This document shows, piece by piece, positions 9,662 through 17,572 of a DNA stretch of 64,000 nt (positions are counted from its first letter, which is position 1; every line of letters begins with the position of its first letter). A program made the position numbers and the translations under genes. The notes beneath the pieces are model-generated. The model did no database searches and had not been told where the DNA came from. It saw only the letters and a list, made by a program, of their open reading frames with translations. Source of the stretch: Evansella cellulosilytica DSM 2522 (lineage in GTDB: Bacteria > Bacillota > Bacilli > Bacillales > Salisediminibacteriaceae); contig NC_014829.1 of NCBI RefSeq assembly GCF_000177235.2, positions 1,488,001 through 1,552,000 of the forward strand, written 5' to 3'.

Positions 9662-10202
9662 ATTAAGGAATAAAAATAAAGACTTTATTCGAAAAATGAA
9701 AGAGAATGACCCAACATTTTTTGATGAGTTAAAAAAGGGACAAAATCCGGATTATTTTATATTGTCATGTAGTGACTCTAGGGTTAGTCCTTCGATTATT
9801 ACACAAATGCCATTAGGGCGTATGTTTGTTCACCGTAATATAGCAAACCAAGTTGTTAATGAAGATGAGAGTTTTTCAGCGAGTCTTTATTATGCAATAA
9901 AATATTTAAAGGTAACGAAAATTATCATTAACGGCCATACTGACTGCGGTGGAGTTAAAGCAGCTTCACTAATGAATGATGATAACGAACTACAAGATTG
10001 GATTATACAGGTGCGCACTTCTTTACCTCATAAAAATAGATTATCCGAGTTTTCCTTGGATGAATTAACGAGATACAATATTATAAAACAAATAGAACGG
10101 ATAAAGGAGCATCGGATATATAAACTATACGGTGCGAATATAGACGTGATAGGGTGTTTATTTCATATAGAGTCTGGTGAACTGGAAATTGTTAATCCCT
10201 GA
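9648..10202 (+). CDS. Beta-class carbonic anhydrase
   Basis: A zinc enzyme of 184 residues that interconverts CO2 and bicarbonate. The zinc ligands are Cys41 in SCSDSR and His97/Cys100 in NGHTDCGG, with the Asp43-Arg45 dyad between. The GTG start at 9648 follows AAGGAG at 9632-9637 and overlaps the SulP gene by 14 nt, which suggests coupled translation. SulP-carbonic anhydrase partnerships, including fusions, are known in bacteria and usually read as bicarbonate uptake or pH handling. Its presence behind a CsoR/CstR-like operator is unusual. Confidence 0.88.
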   Translation: MQDTELRNKNKDFIRKMKENDPTFFDELKKGQNPDYFILSCSDSRVSPSIITQMPLGRMFVHRNIANQVVNEDESFSASLYYAIKYLKVTKIIINGHTDCGGVKAASLMNDDNELQDWIIQVRTSLPHKNRLSEFSLDELTRYNIIKQIERIKEHRIYKLYGANIDVIGCLFHIESGELEIVNP

Positions 10203-10225
10203 GCATCAATAGGGAAACAATCGAC

Positions 10226-10254
10226 TTGACATTATACCCCTATAGGTATAGTAT
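10226..10254 (+). promoter_or_regulatory. Promoter with CsoR/CstR-type operator 2
   Basis: TTGACA at 10226-10231 is followed by the palindrome TATACCCCTATAGGTATA at 10233-10250, which fills the spacer and reaches the -10 region (TATAGT or TAGTAT). Binding there would block RNA polymerase at the DsrE/rhodanese operon. Confidence 0.75.
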
Positions 10255-10316
10255 GAGTATTGTAATTTTCAATTGCTAAGTAAGATGATTTAAAGAATAT
10301 TTTTTTATTTTACAGA

Positions 10317-10332
10317 ATACCTATACCAGTAT
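10317..10332 (+). promoter_or_regulatory. Weaker second operator before the DsrE gene
   Basis: ATACC-N6-AGTAT has the half-site spacing of the other operators (ATACC-N6-GGTAT) with one substitution. It lies in the leader, 28 bp before the start codon and about 83 bp from the centre of operator 2. Confidence 0.4.
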
Positions 10333-10360
10333 AAGTAAAAATGATAAAGGGGAGAATTAG

Positions 10361-10840
10361 ATGTCAGAAAAAAAGAAAACGACAATTATTTTATTTAGTG
10401 GTGACTATGACAAAGCAATGGCAGCTTTCATCATAGCGAACGGCGCTGCCGCTTATGATCATGAGGTAACGATTTTCTCCACTTTTTGGGGATTAAATGC
10501 ATTTAGAAAAGACGAAAATGTACATGTTAAAAAGGGTTTTTTAGAAAAAATGTTTGCAAAGATGATGCCGAGAGGTGCTAATAAGCTTGGGCTTTCTAAT
10601 ATGCATTTTGCTGGTATGGGCCCAAAGTTAATTAAAAATGTCATAAAGAAGCATAATGCTATGCCATTACCAGATCTAGTAGATATGGCAAAAGAGCAAG
10701 GAGTCAAGCTTGTTGCATGTACGATGACAATGGATTTATTAGGTCTTCAAGAAGAAGAGTTAATTGATGGATTAGAATATGCAGGCGTTGGCGCTTACTT
10801 AGCAGATGCAGAAGAAGGAAACGTAAACTTATTTATTTAA
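10361..10840 (+). CDS. yrkE: DsrE/DsrF-family sulfurtransferase-like protein, YrkE-type
   Basis: The protein has 159 residues, with DsrE-fold words AAFIIANGAAAYDHEVTIFS and FWGLNAFRK and the candidate sulfur-carrying Cys120 in VACTMTMDLLG. It is the first gene of an operon with the same order as B. subtilis yrkE-yrkF-yrkH-yrkI. DsrE-type proteins accept or hand on sulfane sulfur with TusA and rhodanese partners. A ribosome site (AAAGGGGAG) precedes the ATG. Regulation by the CstR-like operators upstream is probable. Confidence 0.85.
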   Translation: MSEKKKTTIILFSGDYDKAMAAFIIANGAAAYDHEVTIFSTFWGLNAFRKDENVHVKKGFLEKMFAKMMPRGANKLGLSNMHFAGMGPKLIKNVIKKHNAMPLPDLVDMAKEQGVKLVACTMTMDLLGLQEEELIDGLEYAGVGAYLADAEEGNVNLFI

Positions 10841-10862
10841 AAATATTGGAGGAATAATAATC

Positions 10863-11147
10863 ATGAAAACAATGACACCAGAGGAAGTAGCAATTTTATC
10901 TCATCCTAATATTATTGATGTACGTGAAGTAGAGGAAGTGGAAGAAGCAAAAATTCCAGGTAGCATAAATATCCCTCTTGGATTGTTAGAGTTTCGCATA
11001 CAAGATTTAGATAAGACAAAGGAGTATATAATCGTTTGTCGTTCTGGTGGAAGAAGTGCAAGGGCAACGAAACTACTTGAAATGCAAGGCTTTAAAGTGA
11101 TAAATATGGTTGGTGGCATGCTCGAATGGAAAGGTGACATAGCATAA
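10863..11147 (+). CDS. Single-domain rhodanese-like sulfurtransferase
   Basis: A 94-residue protein with one rhodanese domain: IIDVREVEEVEEAKIPGSIN at the start and the active-site loop CRSGGRS with Cys59. This loop usually carries a persulfide formed from thiosulfate, glutathione persulfide or another donor. It lies 22 nt after the DsrE gene behind GGAGG and is followed 27 nt later by the TusA-rhodanese gene. The operon holds three rhodanese domains in all, plus a fourth in the CoA-disulfide reductase. Confidence 0.88.
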   Translation: MKTMTPEEVAILSHPNIIDVREVEEVEEAKIPGSINIPLGLLEFRIQDLDKTKEYIIVCRSGGRSARATKLLEMQGFKVINMVGGMLEWKGDIA

Positions 11148-11174
11148 ATACTATAGATATTGGGGGAATTGATA

Positions 11175-11726
11175 ATGGGAACGATGAAATATGATCAACT
11201 AGTTGATGCAAAAGGGCTTGCTTGTCCTATGCCTATTGTACGTACGAAAAAAGCAATGAACGATTTAGAACCAGGTAAAGTAATAGAGGTGCAGGCAACA
11301 GACAAAGGCTCAACAACTGACCTAAAAGCATGGGCGCAGAGTACTGGTCATCAATATTTAGGTACAATCGAAGATAACGGTGTTTTAAAGCATTATCTTC
11401 GTAAGGAAAACGAGGAGGAAAAAAAGGTAAGAAAACATCCAAATGTTGCAACGAATGAAGAGCTTCAAGTGAAGCTAGATAACAAAGAAGATATACTCGT
11501 ATTAGATGTTCGTGAAAAGGCTGAGTATACGTTTCACCATATACCAGGCGCTGCATGTATTCCACTCGGGGAACTTGATCGATATATAGGTGACCTTAAA
11601 CGTGATCAATCAATCTATGTTGTTTGCCGTACAGGGTATCGTAGTGATATTGCTGCACAAAAATTATCAGATGCTGGTTTTAAAAATGTTGTGAATGTTG
11701 TACCAGGTATGAGCGAATGGTCATAA
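11175..11726 (+). CDS. yrkF: TusA-rhodanese fusion, YrkF-type
   Basis: The protein has 183 residues. A TusA domain (about 1-75) carries the CPMP motif with Cys17 in LVDAKGLACPMPIVRTKKAM. A charged linker (KENEEEKKVRK) leads to a rhodanese domain (about 90-183) with Cys151 in CRTGYRS. The ATG at 11175 lies 8 nt after GGGGG and is preferred to the TTG at 11160, which overlaps that ribosome site. The fusion allows sulfane sulfur to pass between the two cysteines. The TusA part is nearly identical to the separate TusA at the operon end. Confidence 0.88.
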   Translation: MGTMKYDQLVDAKGLACPMPIVRTKKAMNDLEPGKVIEVQATDKGSTTDLKAWAQSTGHQYLGTIEDNGVLKHYLRKENEEEKKVRKHPNVATNEELQVKLDNKEDILVLDVREKAEYTFHHIPGAACIPLGELDRYIGDLKRDQSIYVVCRTGYRSDIAAQKLSDAGFKNVVNVVPGMSEWS

Positions 11727-11764
11727 TTTTTTTGTGGTAAATATACAATAGGGGGTAATTGTGG

Positions 11765-12892
11765 ATGGCTGTAAGAGAAATGCATGCAAGTGAAGTGGCC
11801 AGAAATGTAATTGAAAAAAAAGAACTGTTTATTCTAGATGTTCGTAATGAAGCTGACTTTTCTGACTGGAAAATTGAAGGAAAGAAATTTAAGTATTATA
11901 ACATTCCATATTTTGAACTTTTAGATGGAATTGAGAATATCATGGGAAAAATTCCTGAAAATAGTCAAGTTTTAGTGGTTTGTGCAAAAGAAGGATCATC
12001 TATAATGGTTGCCGAAATGCTATCAGAGGCTGGTATTGACGTTGCTTATTTAAAAGGTGGCATGAAAGCCTGGAGTGAATATTTAGAGCCTGTGAAAGTT
12101 GGGAAATTAAAAAATGGTGGGGAATTGTATCAATTTGTTCGTCTAGGTAAAGGGTGTCTTTCGTACATGGTTGTTTCTAATGGGGAAGCAGCTGTCATCG
12201 ATGCCACTCGCATGGCTGATAAATTTGTAAACTTTGCGCAGGAGATAGGTGTGAATATTACAAATGTCTTTGATACACATTTACACGCTGATCACATCTC
12301 AGGTGGAAGAAAGATTGCAGAGCTTACAGGAGCAACTTACTGGTTACCTTCGAAGGATGCAGATGAAGTTGTTTTTGAGTATGAAGCACTAGATGGTGAT
12401 AATGAAGTCTTAATTGGAAATTCCACTATTAAGATTCATGCTTTATATTCTCCAGGGCACACAATAGGATCTACTTCTTTTATCGTTGATGATGCTTATT
12501 TGTTAACAGGGGATATTCTATTTATTGATTCTATTGGAAGACCAGATTTAGCTGGGATGGCTGAAGATTGGGTAGGAGATTTACGTGAATCATTGTATAC
12601 ACGTTACAGAGATTTATCAGATGAATTACTAGTTCTACCAGCACATTTTATGATTATTGAAGAGTTAAATACTGACGGTAGTGTTGCTGAAAAATTAGGT
12701 GCATTGTTTACGAACAACCATGGCCTTAATATAGAAGACGAAAGTGAATTTAGAAGAGTAGTTACAGAGAACTTACCACCCCAACCAAATGCATATAAAG
12801 AAATACGTGAGACAAACATGGGGAAAATCACTCCAGACGAAGAAAAGCAACGTGAAATGGAAATTGGACCGAACCGATGTGCAGTAAAATAA
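11765..12892 (+). CDS. yrkH: Rhodanese/metallo-beta-lactamase protein, YrkH/CstB-like persulfide dioxygenase
   Basis: A 375-residue protein with an N-terminal rhodanese domain (about 1-110, Cys73 in VVCAKEGSS) and a metallo-beta-lactamase domain (about 118-345). The metal motif is [11 protein letters not shown] (His172, His174, Asp176, His177), followed by GHTIGSTSF and [15 protein letters not shown]. The family oxidises glutathione, CoA or bacillithiol persulfides with O2 to sulfite or thiosulfate through mononuclear iron. Staphylococcal CstB has a different domain order; this order matches YrkH. The ATG at 11765, 8 nt after GGGGGT, is preferred to the TTG at 11759. Confidence 0.88.
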   Translation: MAVREMHASEVARNVIEKKELFILDVRNEADFSDWKIEGKKFKYYNIPYFELLDGIENIMGKIPENSQVLVVCAKEGSSIMVAEMLSEAGIDVAYLKGGMKAWSEYLEPVKVGKLKNGGELYQFVRLGKGCLSYMVVSNGEAAVIDATRMADKFVNFAQEIGVNITNVFDTHLHADHISGGRKIAELTGATYWLPSKDADEVVFEYEALDGDNEVLIGNSTIKIHALYSPGHTIGSTSFIVDDAYLLTGDILFIDSIGRPDLAGMAEDWVGDLRESLYTRYRDLSDELLVLPAHFMIIEELNTDGSVAEKLGALFTNNHGLNIEDESEFRRVVTENLPPQPNAYKEIRETNMGKITPDEEKQREMEIGPNRCAVK

Positions 12893-12924
12893 CTAAAAAA
12901 GATAATTTAATGGAGGTTTTTTAA

Positions 12925-13152
12925 GTGAATGCTGATAAATTATTAGATGCAAAAGGACTTGCTTGCCCTATGCCAATTGTACGCACTAAGAAAATGATGG
13001 AGCAATTAGATACTGGTCAAGTATTAGAAATTCATGCTACTGACAAAGGTGCAAAAAATGACTTAACAGCTTGGGCTAAATCAGGTGGACATGAATTAGT
13101 TACAGATCTAGAAGAAGATGGTATCTTGAAATTTTGGATTAAAAAAGGCTAA
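12925..13152 (+). CDS. yrkI: TusA-family sulfur carrier, YrkI-type
   Basis: A 75-residue TusA protein with Cys14 in the CPMP motif (LLDAKGLACPMPIVRTKK). The GTG start lies behind TGGAGG. It is the last gene of the sulfur operon, followed at once by a terminator. It would receive persulfide sulfur from the rhodanese or DsrE proteins. B. subtilis also has a TauE-like permease (yrkJ) after this gene; here there is none, but a SulP transporter precedes the operon. Confidence 0.9.
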   Translation: MNADKLLDAKGLACPMPIVRTKKMMEQLDTGQVLEIHATDKGAKNDLTAWAKSGGHELVTDLEEDGILKFWIKKG

Positions 13153-13156
13153 ATGA

Positions 13157-13185
13157 AATCGGGAGACTATTCTCCTGATTTTTTA
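13157..13185 (+). terminator. Terminator of the sulfur operon
   Basis: AATCGGGAGA and TCTCCTGATT pair around CTAT and are followed by TTTT. Confidence 0.8.
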
Positions 13186-13204
13186 AAAGGTAATATAGTA
13201 GAAA

Positions 13205-13343
13205 TTAGGCGGTGGAAATGATGCCACGCGTAGTGGCGAGAAGAGGCACTCACTACTACTTTAAAGACATGTGTCATCATTTCTTCACCGCTTCTAAGAA
13301 AATACTAAAAACGAGCTTTACAAAGCTAGTTTTTAGTTTTTCT
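13205..13343 (+). ncRNA. Candidate small RNA, copy B of a two-member family
   Basis: An outer stem of about 15 bp pairs GCGGTGGAAATGATG (13209-13223) with CATCATTTCTTCACCGC (13275-13291). An inner hairpin pairs GTAGTGGCGAG with CTCACTACTAC around AAGAGGCA. A conserved TACTTTAAAGACA and a strong terminator at 13304-13342 follow. It lies after the sulfur operon's own terminator, so it is not simply that operon's 3' end. Architecture and loop sequence match copy A at 4158-4290 although the stems differ, which implies conserved structure. Confidence 0.5.
13304..13342 (+). terminator. Intrinsic terminator closing RNA candidate B
   Basis: ACTAAAAACGAGCTTT and AAAGCTAGTTTTTAGT pair around ACA and are followed by TTTTTCTT. 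Confidence 0.8.
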
Positions 13344-13344
13344 T

Positions 13345-13673
13345 AAATAGTGAAAGGCGATGAAAATATGTCCTACGAAGTTTTAGAAGGAAGGTCTTAT
13401 AAATAATGTCAGATGAGAGGAAAGTTGATAAAACTTGTAGTAATGGTATGTGAAGTACTTTAGAAAATACAAGGAAAAGGAAAGGAAAGCAGAAGAAAAT
13501 GCCTCCTATATGACCTGGTCCTTGGCTTTGGCTCCTGGTAGGAGTCTATTTATTGGTAACGCAGTTAATCTTATAAACAGAAGAGGACCGAAAAGAATAA
13601 AAGCAGCTCCGTTCAAATAACGAAGGAGTAACTTAACTTTCAAATCTTATAATTAATGGACGAACGGTATTAC
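13345..13673 (+). other. Gap without a recognisable gene
   Basis: AT-rich DNA with scattered short frames and stops. A 30-codon open stretch around 13510-13620 (WSLALAPGRSLFIGNAVN) has no ribosome site or start and matches nothing I recognise. It may be the remains of a gene. Confidence 0.3.
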
Positions 13674-13713
13674 AAAAAAGGAAGCAGAGGATTAAACCGC
13701 TGCTTCCTTTTTT
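13674..13713 (-). terminator. Terminator of the CoA-disulfide reductase gene
   Basis: AAAAAAGGAAGCAG and CTGCTTCCTTTTTT form a symmetric stem with T-runs on both strands. It abuts the stop codon of the minus-strand gene and could also stop plus-strand readthrough. Confidence 0.8.
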
Positions 13714-15360
13714 CTAGATCTTTGCCATAGAATACGTCTTCCACCCACCATCTAGATTAATCGCATCATATCCGTTTTCTAGTAATATACGTGTTGCTAA
13801 GTACCCGCGGAGCCCAACTTGGCAGTTTATATACACTGTTTCATTAGACTGCAGTTCTCCTAAACGGTCTCTTAATTCACCTAATGGAATATTTTTAGCT
13901 CCTTTAATGTAACCCGCTTCCAATTCAGAAGGTTCTCGGACATCAATGAGTACAGCTCCATACTCAACAATGTCATCAATCTCATGCCATTGAACCGTTT
14001 TGATACCATCCTCAATGATGTTTGCTGCAACATAGCCTACCATATTGACAGGGTCTTTTGCAGAGGAGAATGGCGGTGCATAGGATAGCTCAAGTTCCGT
14101 TAAGTCAAAAACATCTAAATTGCCTTTGATAGCAGTCGCAATCACATCGATTCGTTTCTCAACCCCTGTACGTCCAACTGCTTGTGCACCATAAATTTTT
14201 CCGTTTTCTCTCGAAAAGAGTAGTTTTAAATGAATAGAACTTGCACCAGGATAATATCCCGCATGAGATCCTGGGTGAATATGAACGGCTTCATAGTCGA
14301 CTCCTTGTTTCTTTAAGATTCTCTCATTATTACCGGTAGTTGCTACTGTAAGATCGAATACTTTTACAACTGCCGTCCCAAGAGTTCCTGCATATTTTTT
14401 CCCTCTGCCATATATATTGTCAGCAACAATTCTAGCTTGTCGGTTTGCGGGTCCTGCTAATGGAATCATCGCAGGCTGTTGCGTGATATAATCAACAACT
14501 TCAATGGCATCTCCAACAGCATAAATACTAGCATCTTCTGTTTGTAAAAACTCATTTACTACAATACCGCCACGTGCTCCTAATCGTAAACCAGCATCAT
14601 TTGCTAGTGTGTTTTCTGGTGTTACACCAATTGACAAAATGATCATATCTGTTGTAAGTTCTTTACCACTATTTAAGATGACCTTGCTACCATTTTCTTT
14701 GAAAGCTTTTACGCCGTCTTCAAGTATTAAATGTACCCCATGGGATTTTAATTCATTTTGAACAATCGCAGCCATTTCATAGTCTAGTGGTGCTAACACT
14801 TGACTCGCCATTTCTACTAAAGTGACATCAATACCGAGCTCTCGCAAGTTTTCTACCATTTCTAAACCAATAAAGCCTCCCCCAATAACGATTGCCGATT
14901 TGGGCTTCTCTTCAGTAACGAATGATTTAATCCGATCGGTGTCTGGTACATTTCTCAATGTGAACAAATGATTCGCATTCTCGATGCCTTCAATTTTGGG
15001 AACGATAGGCTTTGCTCCTGGAGATAGAAGCAATACATCATACGATTCTTCGTACGTTTCATTCGTCCTAACATTTTTAACATGAACTGTTTTTGCCTCT
15101 CTATTAATTTCTGTTACTTCCGTTAAGTTTCGAATATCTAAGTTGTACTTTTTGCTCATTCCTTCAACTGTTTGGACTAAAAGTTTTTCGCGCTTATTAA
15201 TGGTGCCTCCAATGTAATAAGGGAGACCACAGTTAGCAAAAGAAACATATTCTCCGCGCTCAAACATTACAATCTCTGCTTTTTCATCTAATCTTCTTAA
15301 ACGGGCAGCAGCAGTTGCACCACCAGCAACGCCTCCGACAATGATAATCTTTTTAGACAT
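13714..15360 (-). CDS. cdr: CoA-disulfide reductase with C-terminal rhodanese domain
   Basis: A 548-residue flavoprotein. The FAD Rossmann motif IIIVGGVAGGATAAARLRR is at the N-terminus, and the single redox Cys44 lies in SFANCGLPYYIGG, typical of CoA-disulfide reductases. A second nucleotide-binding motif (AIVIGGGFIGLEMVENL) follows, then a dimerisation domain and a rhodanese domain from about residue 450 with Cys513 in NCQVGLRG. The fused form is known to reduce CoA persulfide or polysulfide with NAD(P)H. Divergent from the DsrE operon, it has its own copy of the sulfur operator at 15400-15417, so it belongs to the same regulon. Confidence 0.9.
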   Translation of the reverse strand: MSKKIIIVGGVAGGATAAARLRRLDEKAEIVMFERGEYVSFANCGLPYYIGGTINKREKLLVQTVEGMSKKYNLDIRNLTEVTEINREAKTVHVKNVRTNETYEESYDVLLLSPGAKPIVPKIEGIENANHLFTLRNVPDTDRIKSFVTEEKPKSAIVIGGGFIGLEMVENLRELGIDVTLVEMASQVLAPLDYEMAAIVQNELKSHGVHLILEDGVKAFKENGSKVILNSGKELTTDMIILSIGVTPENTLANDAGLRLGARGGIVVNEFLQTEDASIYAVGDAIEVVDYITQQPAMIPLAGPANRQARIVADNIYGRGKKYAGTLGTAVVKVFDLTVATTGNNERILKKQGVDYEAVHIHPGSHAGYYPGASSIHLKLLFSRENGKIYGAQAVGRTGVEKRIDVIATAIKGNLDVFDLTELELSYAPPFSSAKDPVNMVGYVAANIIEDGIKTVQWHEIDDIVEYGAVLIDVREPSELEAGYIKGAKNIPLGELRDRLGELQSNETVYINCQVGLRGYLATRILLENGYDAINLDGGWKTYSMAKI

Positions 15361-15399
15361 ATTATTATCTCCTTACGATAAAGTTATAGTTCGATTACA

Positions 15400-15417
15400 T
15401 ATACCTGTATGGGTATA
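15400..15417 (-). promoter_or_regulatory. CsoR/CstR-type operator 3
   Basis: On the minus strand it reads TATACCCATACAGGTATA and lies about 40 bp before the start of the CoA-disulfide reductase. It agrees with operator 2 at 14 of 18 positions or better and keeps both ATACC/GGTAT half-sites. Confidence 0.7.
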
Positions 15418-15633
15418 ATGTTATTATAAAGTATATAGGATACGGTTAGTTGAAGCAAATTTGAAGCTTTTGTGACGAAAGGAGGAAAGAAACATTGAAG
15501 CATTGTTACGAGATAATACAATAATGATAGAAATTGAAAAGTAGATTGTTTAAAAGCATGAAAGAAGGAGTACCTCCCAAAATGTCATATTTAGTATTCA
15601 ATAGATTATAATTAAGACATTTTGTTCAAAGTA

Positions 15634-15702
15634 GGTTGATTGAAATGCAAGGGTACGAGACTCCTGCGGGAAAAGCAAGAGCTGAAGATCCATCGGGGTG
15701 AG
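15634..15702 (+). repeat. Dispersed intergenic repeat R1, copy 2
   Basis: It contains AGGGTACGAGACTCCTGCGG followed by GAAAAGCAAGAGCTGAAG, matching the minus-strand reading of 4007-4072. It lies in a 680-bp gap (15361-16045) that otherwise holds repeat R2, operator 3 and AT-rich DNA. Confidence 0.7.
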
Positions 15703-15772
15703 GTAGAGAATTGAATAAGGTAAAGATCAACCTTTTTTCACTTCCCTCTTAAAGCCTGGCCAGCGGCACCGA

Positions 15773-15872
15773 GCATATACTTCTAGAATACGCTTCGAGC
15801 TGTCTCGATGGATGCAGCTTCAGAGGGAACTAGAAGAGGAAGAGACAAGCGAGTATCCTGAAGTGAAAATCA
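15773..15872 (+). repeat. Dispersed intergenic repeat R2, copy 1
   Basis: It contains GAGCTGTCTCGATGGATGCA and, further on, AACTAGAAGAGGAAGAGACA. A related element lies next to tRNA-Gly at 41172-41231. No coding capacity is seen. Confidence 0.6.
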
Positions 15873-16045
15873 ACAACAAAGTTAATCCGCAAATTTTTCA
15901 ATGAGAAGATATTTTTTTGAAATTGAATGATGAAATTGAAATTGATTCAATTTGTAAATATTATTTATTTTCATCAAATTTTCATATAAGTGGTTTATTG
16001 TTATGATTAGAACTTTATTAAATGCATAGAGGAAGGTGTCATAAT

Positions 16046-16759
16046 TTGAATAGTGCTGTACAATTGGGACCATTTATTATACAAATTGCATGGATCGTAT
16101 TAGCAGGGGGCTTGGTGACGGGTTACTTATTATTAACATATTCCTCACCGTTTAGGGGTTCTACTTGGTCAGATTTTCGTGAAACGGTAAGTACTAGTAT
16201 AGGGATGTTTATTATGGCATTTTTCTTTGGAACAATTCCTCTTAAAATAAATATTTTTATATCTGATCCATTAGCTGTCATTAGTTACCCAAGTGGAAGA
16301 GCAGAATTATATTTAGCCATCCTATTAATGGTCACGTACCTTTTATATAGTAATGTGAAAAAAAAAGTATCACTGACAATGTATTTACATGGTCTATTAT
16401 ATATTCTTTTACCTACATCTTTTATTCATGCTTTTTTTACGCAAAAGATAGGTCAGAAAATATGGGAACCAGTATCTCATTTTATGCCATGGAGTAATCA
16501 TCCTGTATTTCTGTACATGATGTTCATAAATGCTATTTTACTCATTTGGCTATTGCGTTTAGAAAAAAAACAAATAAATACTGAATCAAAAGTTATCAGT
16601 ATTTATTTTTTATGGGTGCTAAGCCATTTAACTATAGCCCTTGTGGACAGATCACCAATATTTTTTAGTATCCCTATAACTCCCGTGTTTTATTTCGGTT
16701 TATTAATCATTGGGATAGGTGTTTATATCAGTAGACTAGTAAAAAAGAAGGGGAATTAA
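16046..16759 (+). CDS. Polytopic membrane protein of unknown function in the ccdA cluster
   Basis: The protein has 237 residues from the TTG at 16046, 9 nt after GGAAGG; the upstream ATG at 16022 precedes that ribosome site. I count about six to seven hydrophobic helices, the first being FIIQIAWIVLAGGLVTGYLLL. No cysteines and no family motif are seen. The words YPSGRAELYLAILLMVTYLL faintly recall a helix of prolipoprotein diacylglyceryl transferase, but the HGGL catalytic region is absent. It lies 3 nt before ccdA and heads a cluster for extracytoplasmic thiol chemistry, so a helper role in that process is a reasonable but unproven guess. Confidence 0.6.
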   Translation: MNSAVQLGPFIIQIAWIVLAGGLVTGYLLLTYSSPFRGSTWSDFRETVSTSIGMFIMAFFFGTIPLKINIFISDPLAVISYPSGRAELYLAILLMVTYLLYSNVKKKVSLTMYLHGLLYILLPTSFIHAFFTQKIGQKIWEPVSHFMPWSNHPVFLYMMFINAILLIWLLRLEKKQINTESKVISIYFLWVLSHLTIALVDRSPIFFSIPITPVFYFGLLIIGIGVYISRLVKKKGN

Positions 16760-16762
16760 TCA

Positions 16763-17506
16763 ATGGAAGAATTAGCGAATGTTACATCATGGGCTGCTCT
16801 GTTCGCTGGGGTGATATCGTTTATCTCACCTTGCACATTACCTTTATTACCTGCTTATTTATCTTATATAACTGGAATGAGTGTAAAGGAATTAAATATG
16901 AATAAAAACTTTAAAGTACGTAAGAAGTTAATGATACACTCGGTCTTCTTTTTAATAGGTGTTTCCATGATATTTTTAGGATTAGGTTTAGGAATGACTT
17001 ATTTTGGTTCATGGGTACAAGGTTTGTTTGTAGGTGATTCAGGATATCTTATTCAAAGATTTGCGGGGATTTTTATAATTTTTATGGGCTTATTTGTAGT
17101 AGGGCTATTTAAATTTGATTGGTTATTGAAGGAAAGACGTTTTCGTTTCGCTAAAAAGCCAGCGGGCTACCTAGGATCAACATTTGTTGGAATTGGATTT
17201 GCAGCAGGATGGACACCATGTATAGGACCAATGTTTGGAGCTATTTTATTGTTAGCAGCTAGTAATCCATCACAAGGCGCAGTGTACACAATATTTTATA
17301 TAATAGGGTTTTCCTTCCCCTTCCTACTACTTACATTTTTCATAGGTTCGAGCCGTTGGGTTATGAAGTATAGCGGAAAAATTATGAAAATTGGTGGTAC
17401 GCTAATGGTTATAATGGGTATTCTACTCTTTACAGGACAACTTGCGAACATCTCAATTTTCCTTTTACGTCTCATTGAAGGAACTAGGTTTGAAAACTTG
17501 GGCTAG
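16763..17506 (+). CDS. ccdA: CcdA-family thiol-disulfide transporter
   Basis: A 247-residue, six-helix protein of the DsbD-beta/CcdA family. The paired redox cysteines are Cys24 in ISPCTLPLLPAYLSY and Cys153 in GWTPCIGPMFGA. These proteins carry electrons from cytoplasmic thioredoxin to extracytoplasmic thioredoxin-like proteins for cytochrome c maturation, spore formation or other thiol reduction. Its partner is very likely the ResA-like protein encoded 66 nt downstream. The ATG lies behind AAGGGGA, three bases after the previous stop. Confidence 0.9.
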   Translation: MEELANVTSWAALFAGVISFISPCTLPLLPAYLSYITGMSVKELNMNKNFKVRKKLMIHSVFFLIGVSMIFLGLGLGMTYFGSWVQGLFVGDSGYLIQRFAGIFIIFMGLFVVGLFKFDWLLKERRFRFAKKPAGYLGSTFVGIGFAAGWTPCIGPMFGAILLLAASNPSQGAVYTIFYIIGFSFPFLLLTFFIGSSRWVMKYSGKIMKIGGTLMVIMGILLFTGQLANISIFLLRLIEGTRFENLG

Positions 17507-17572
17507 ATTAAATAGTAAACGCACTAATAAACTTACATTCTTATATACCAACGATTGTATGGAGGTTAAAAA

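Noticed and set aside
7862-15420. CsoR/CstR repressor gene inside the sulfur region
   Set aside because: No frame with the expected 85-100 residues and Cys-His-Cys pattern is present, so the regulator must lie elsewhere.
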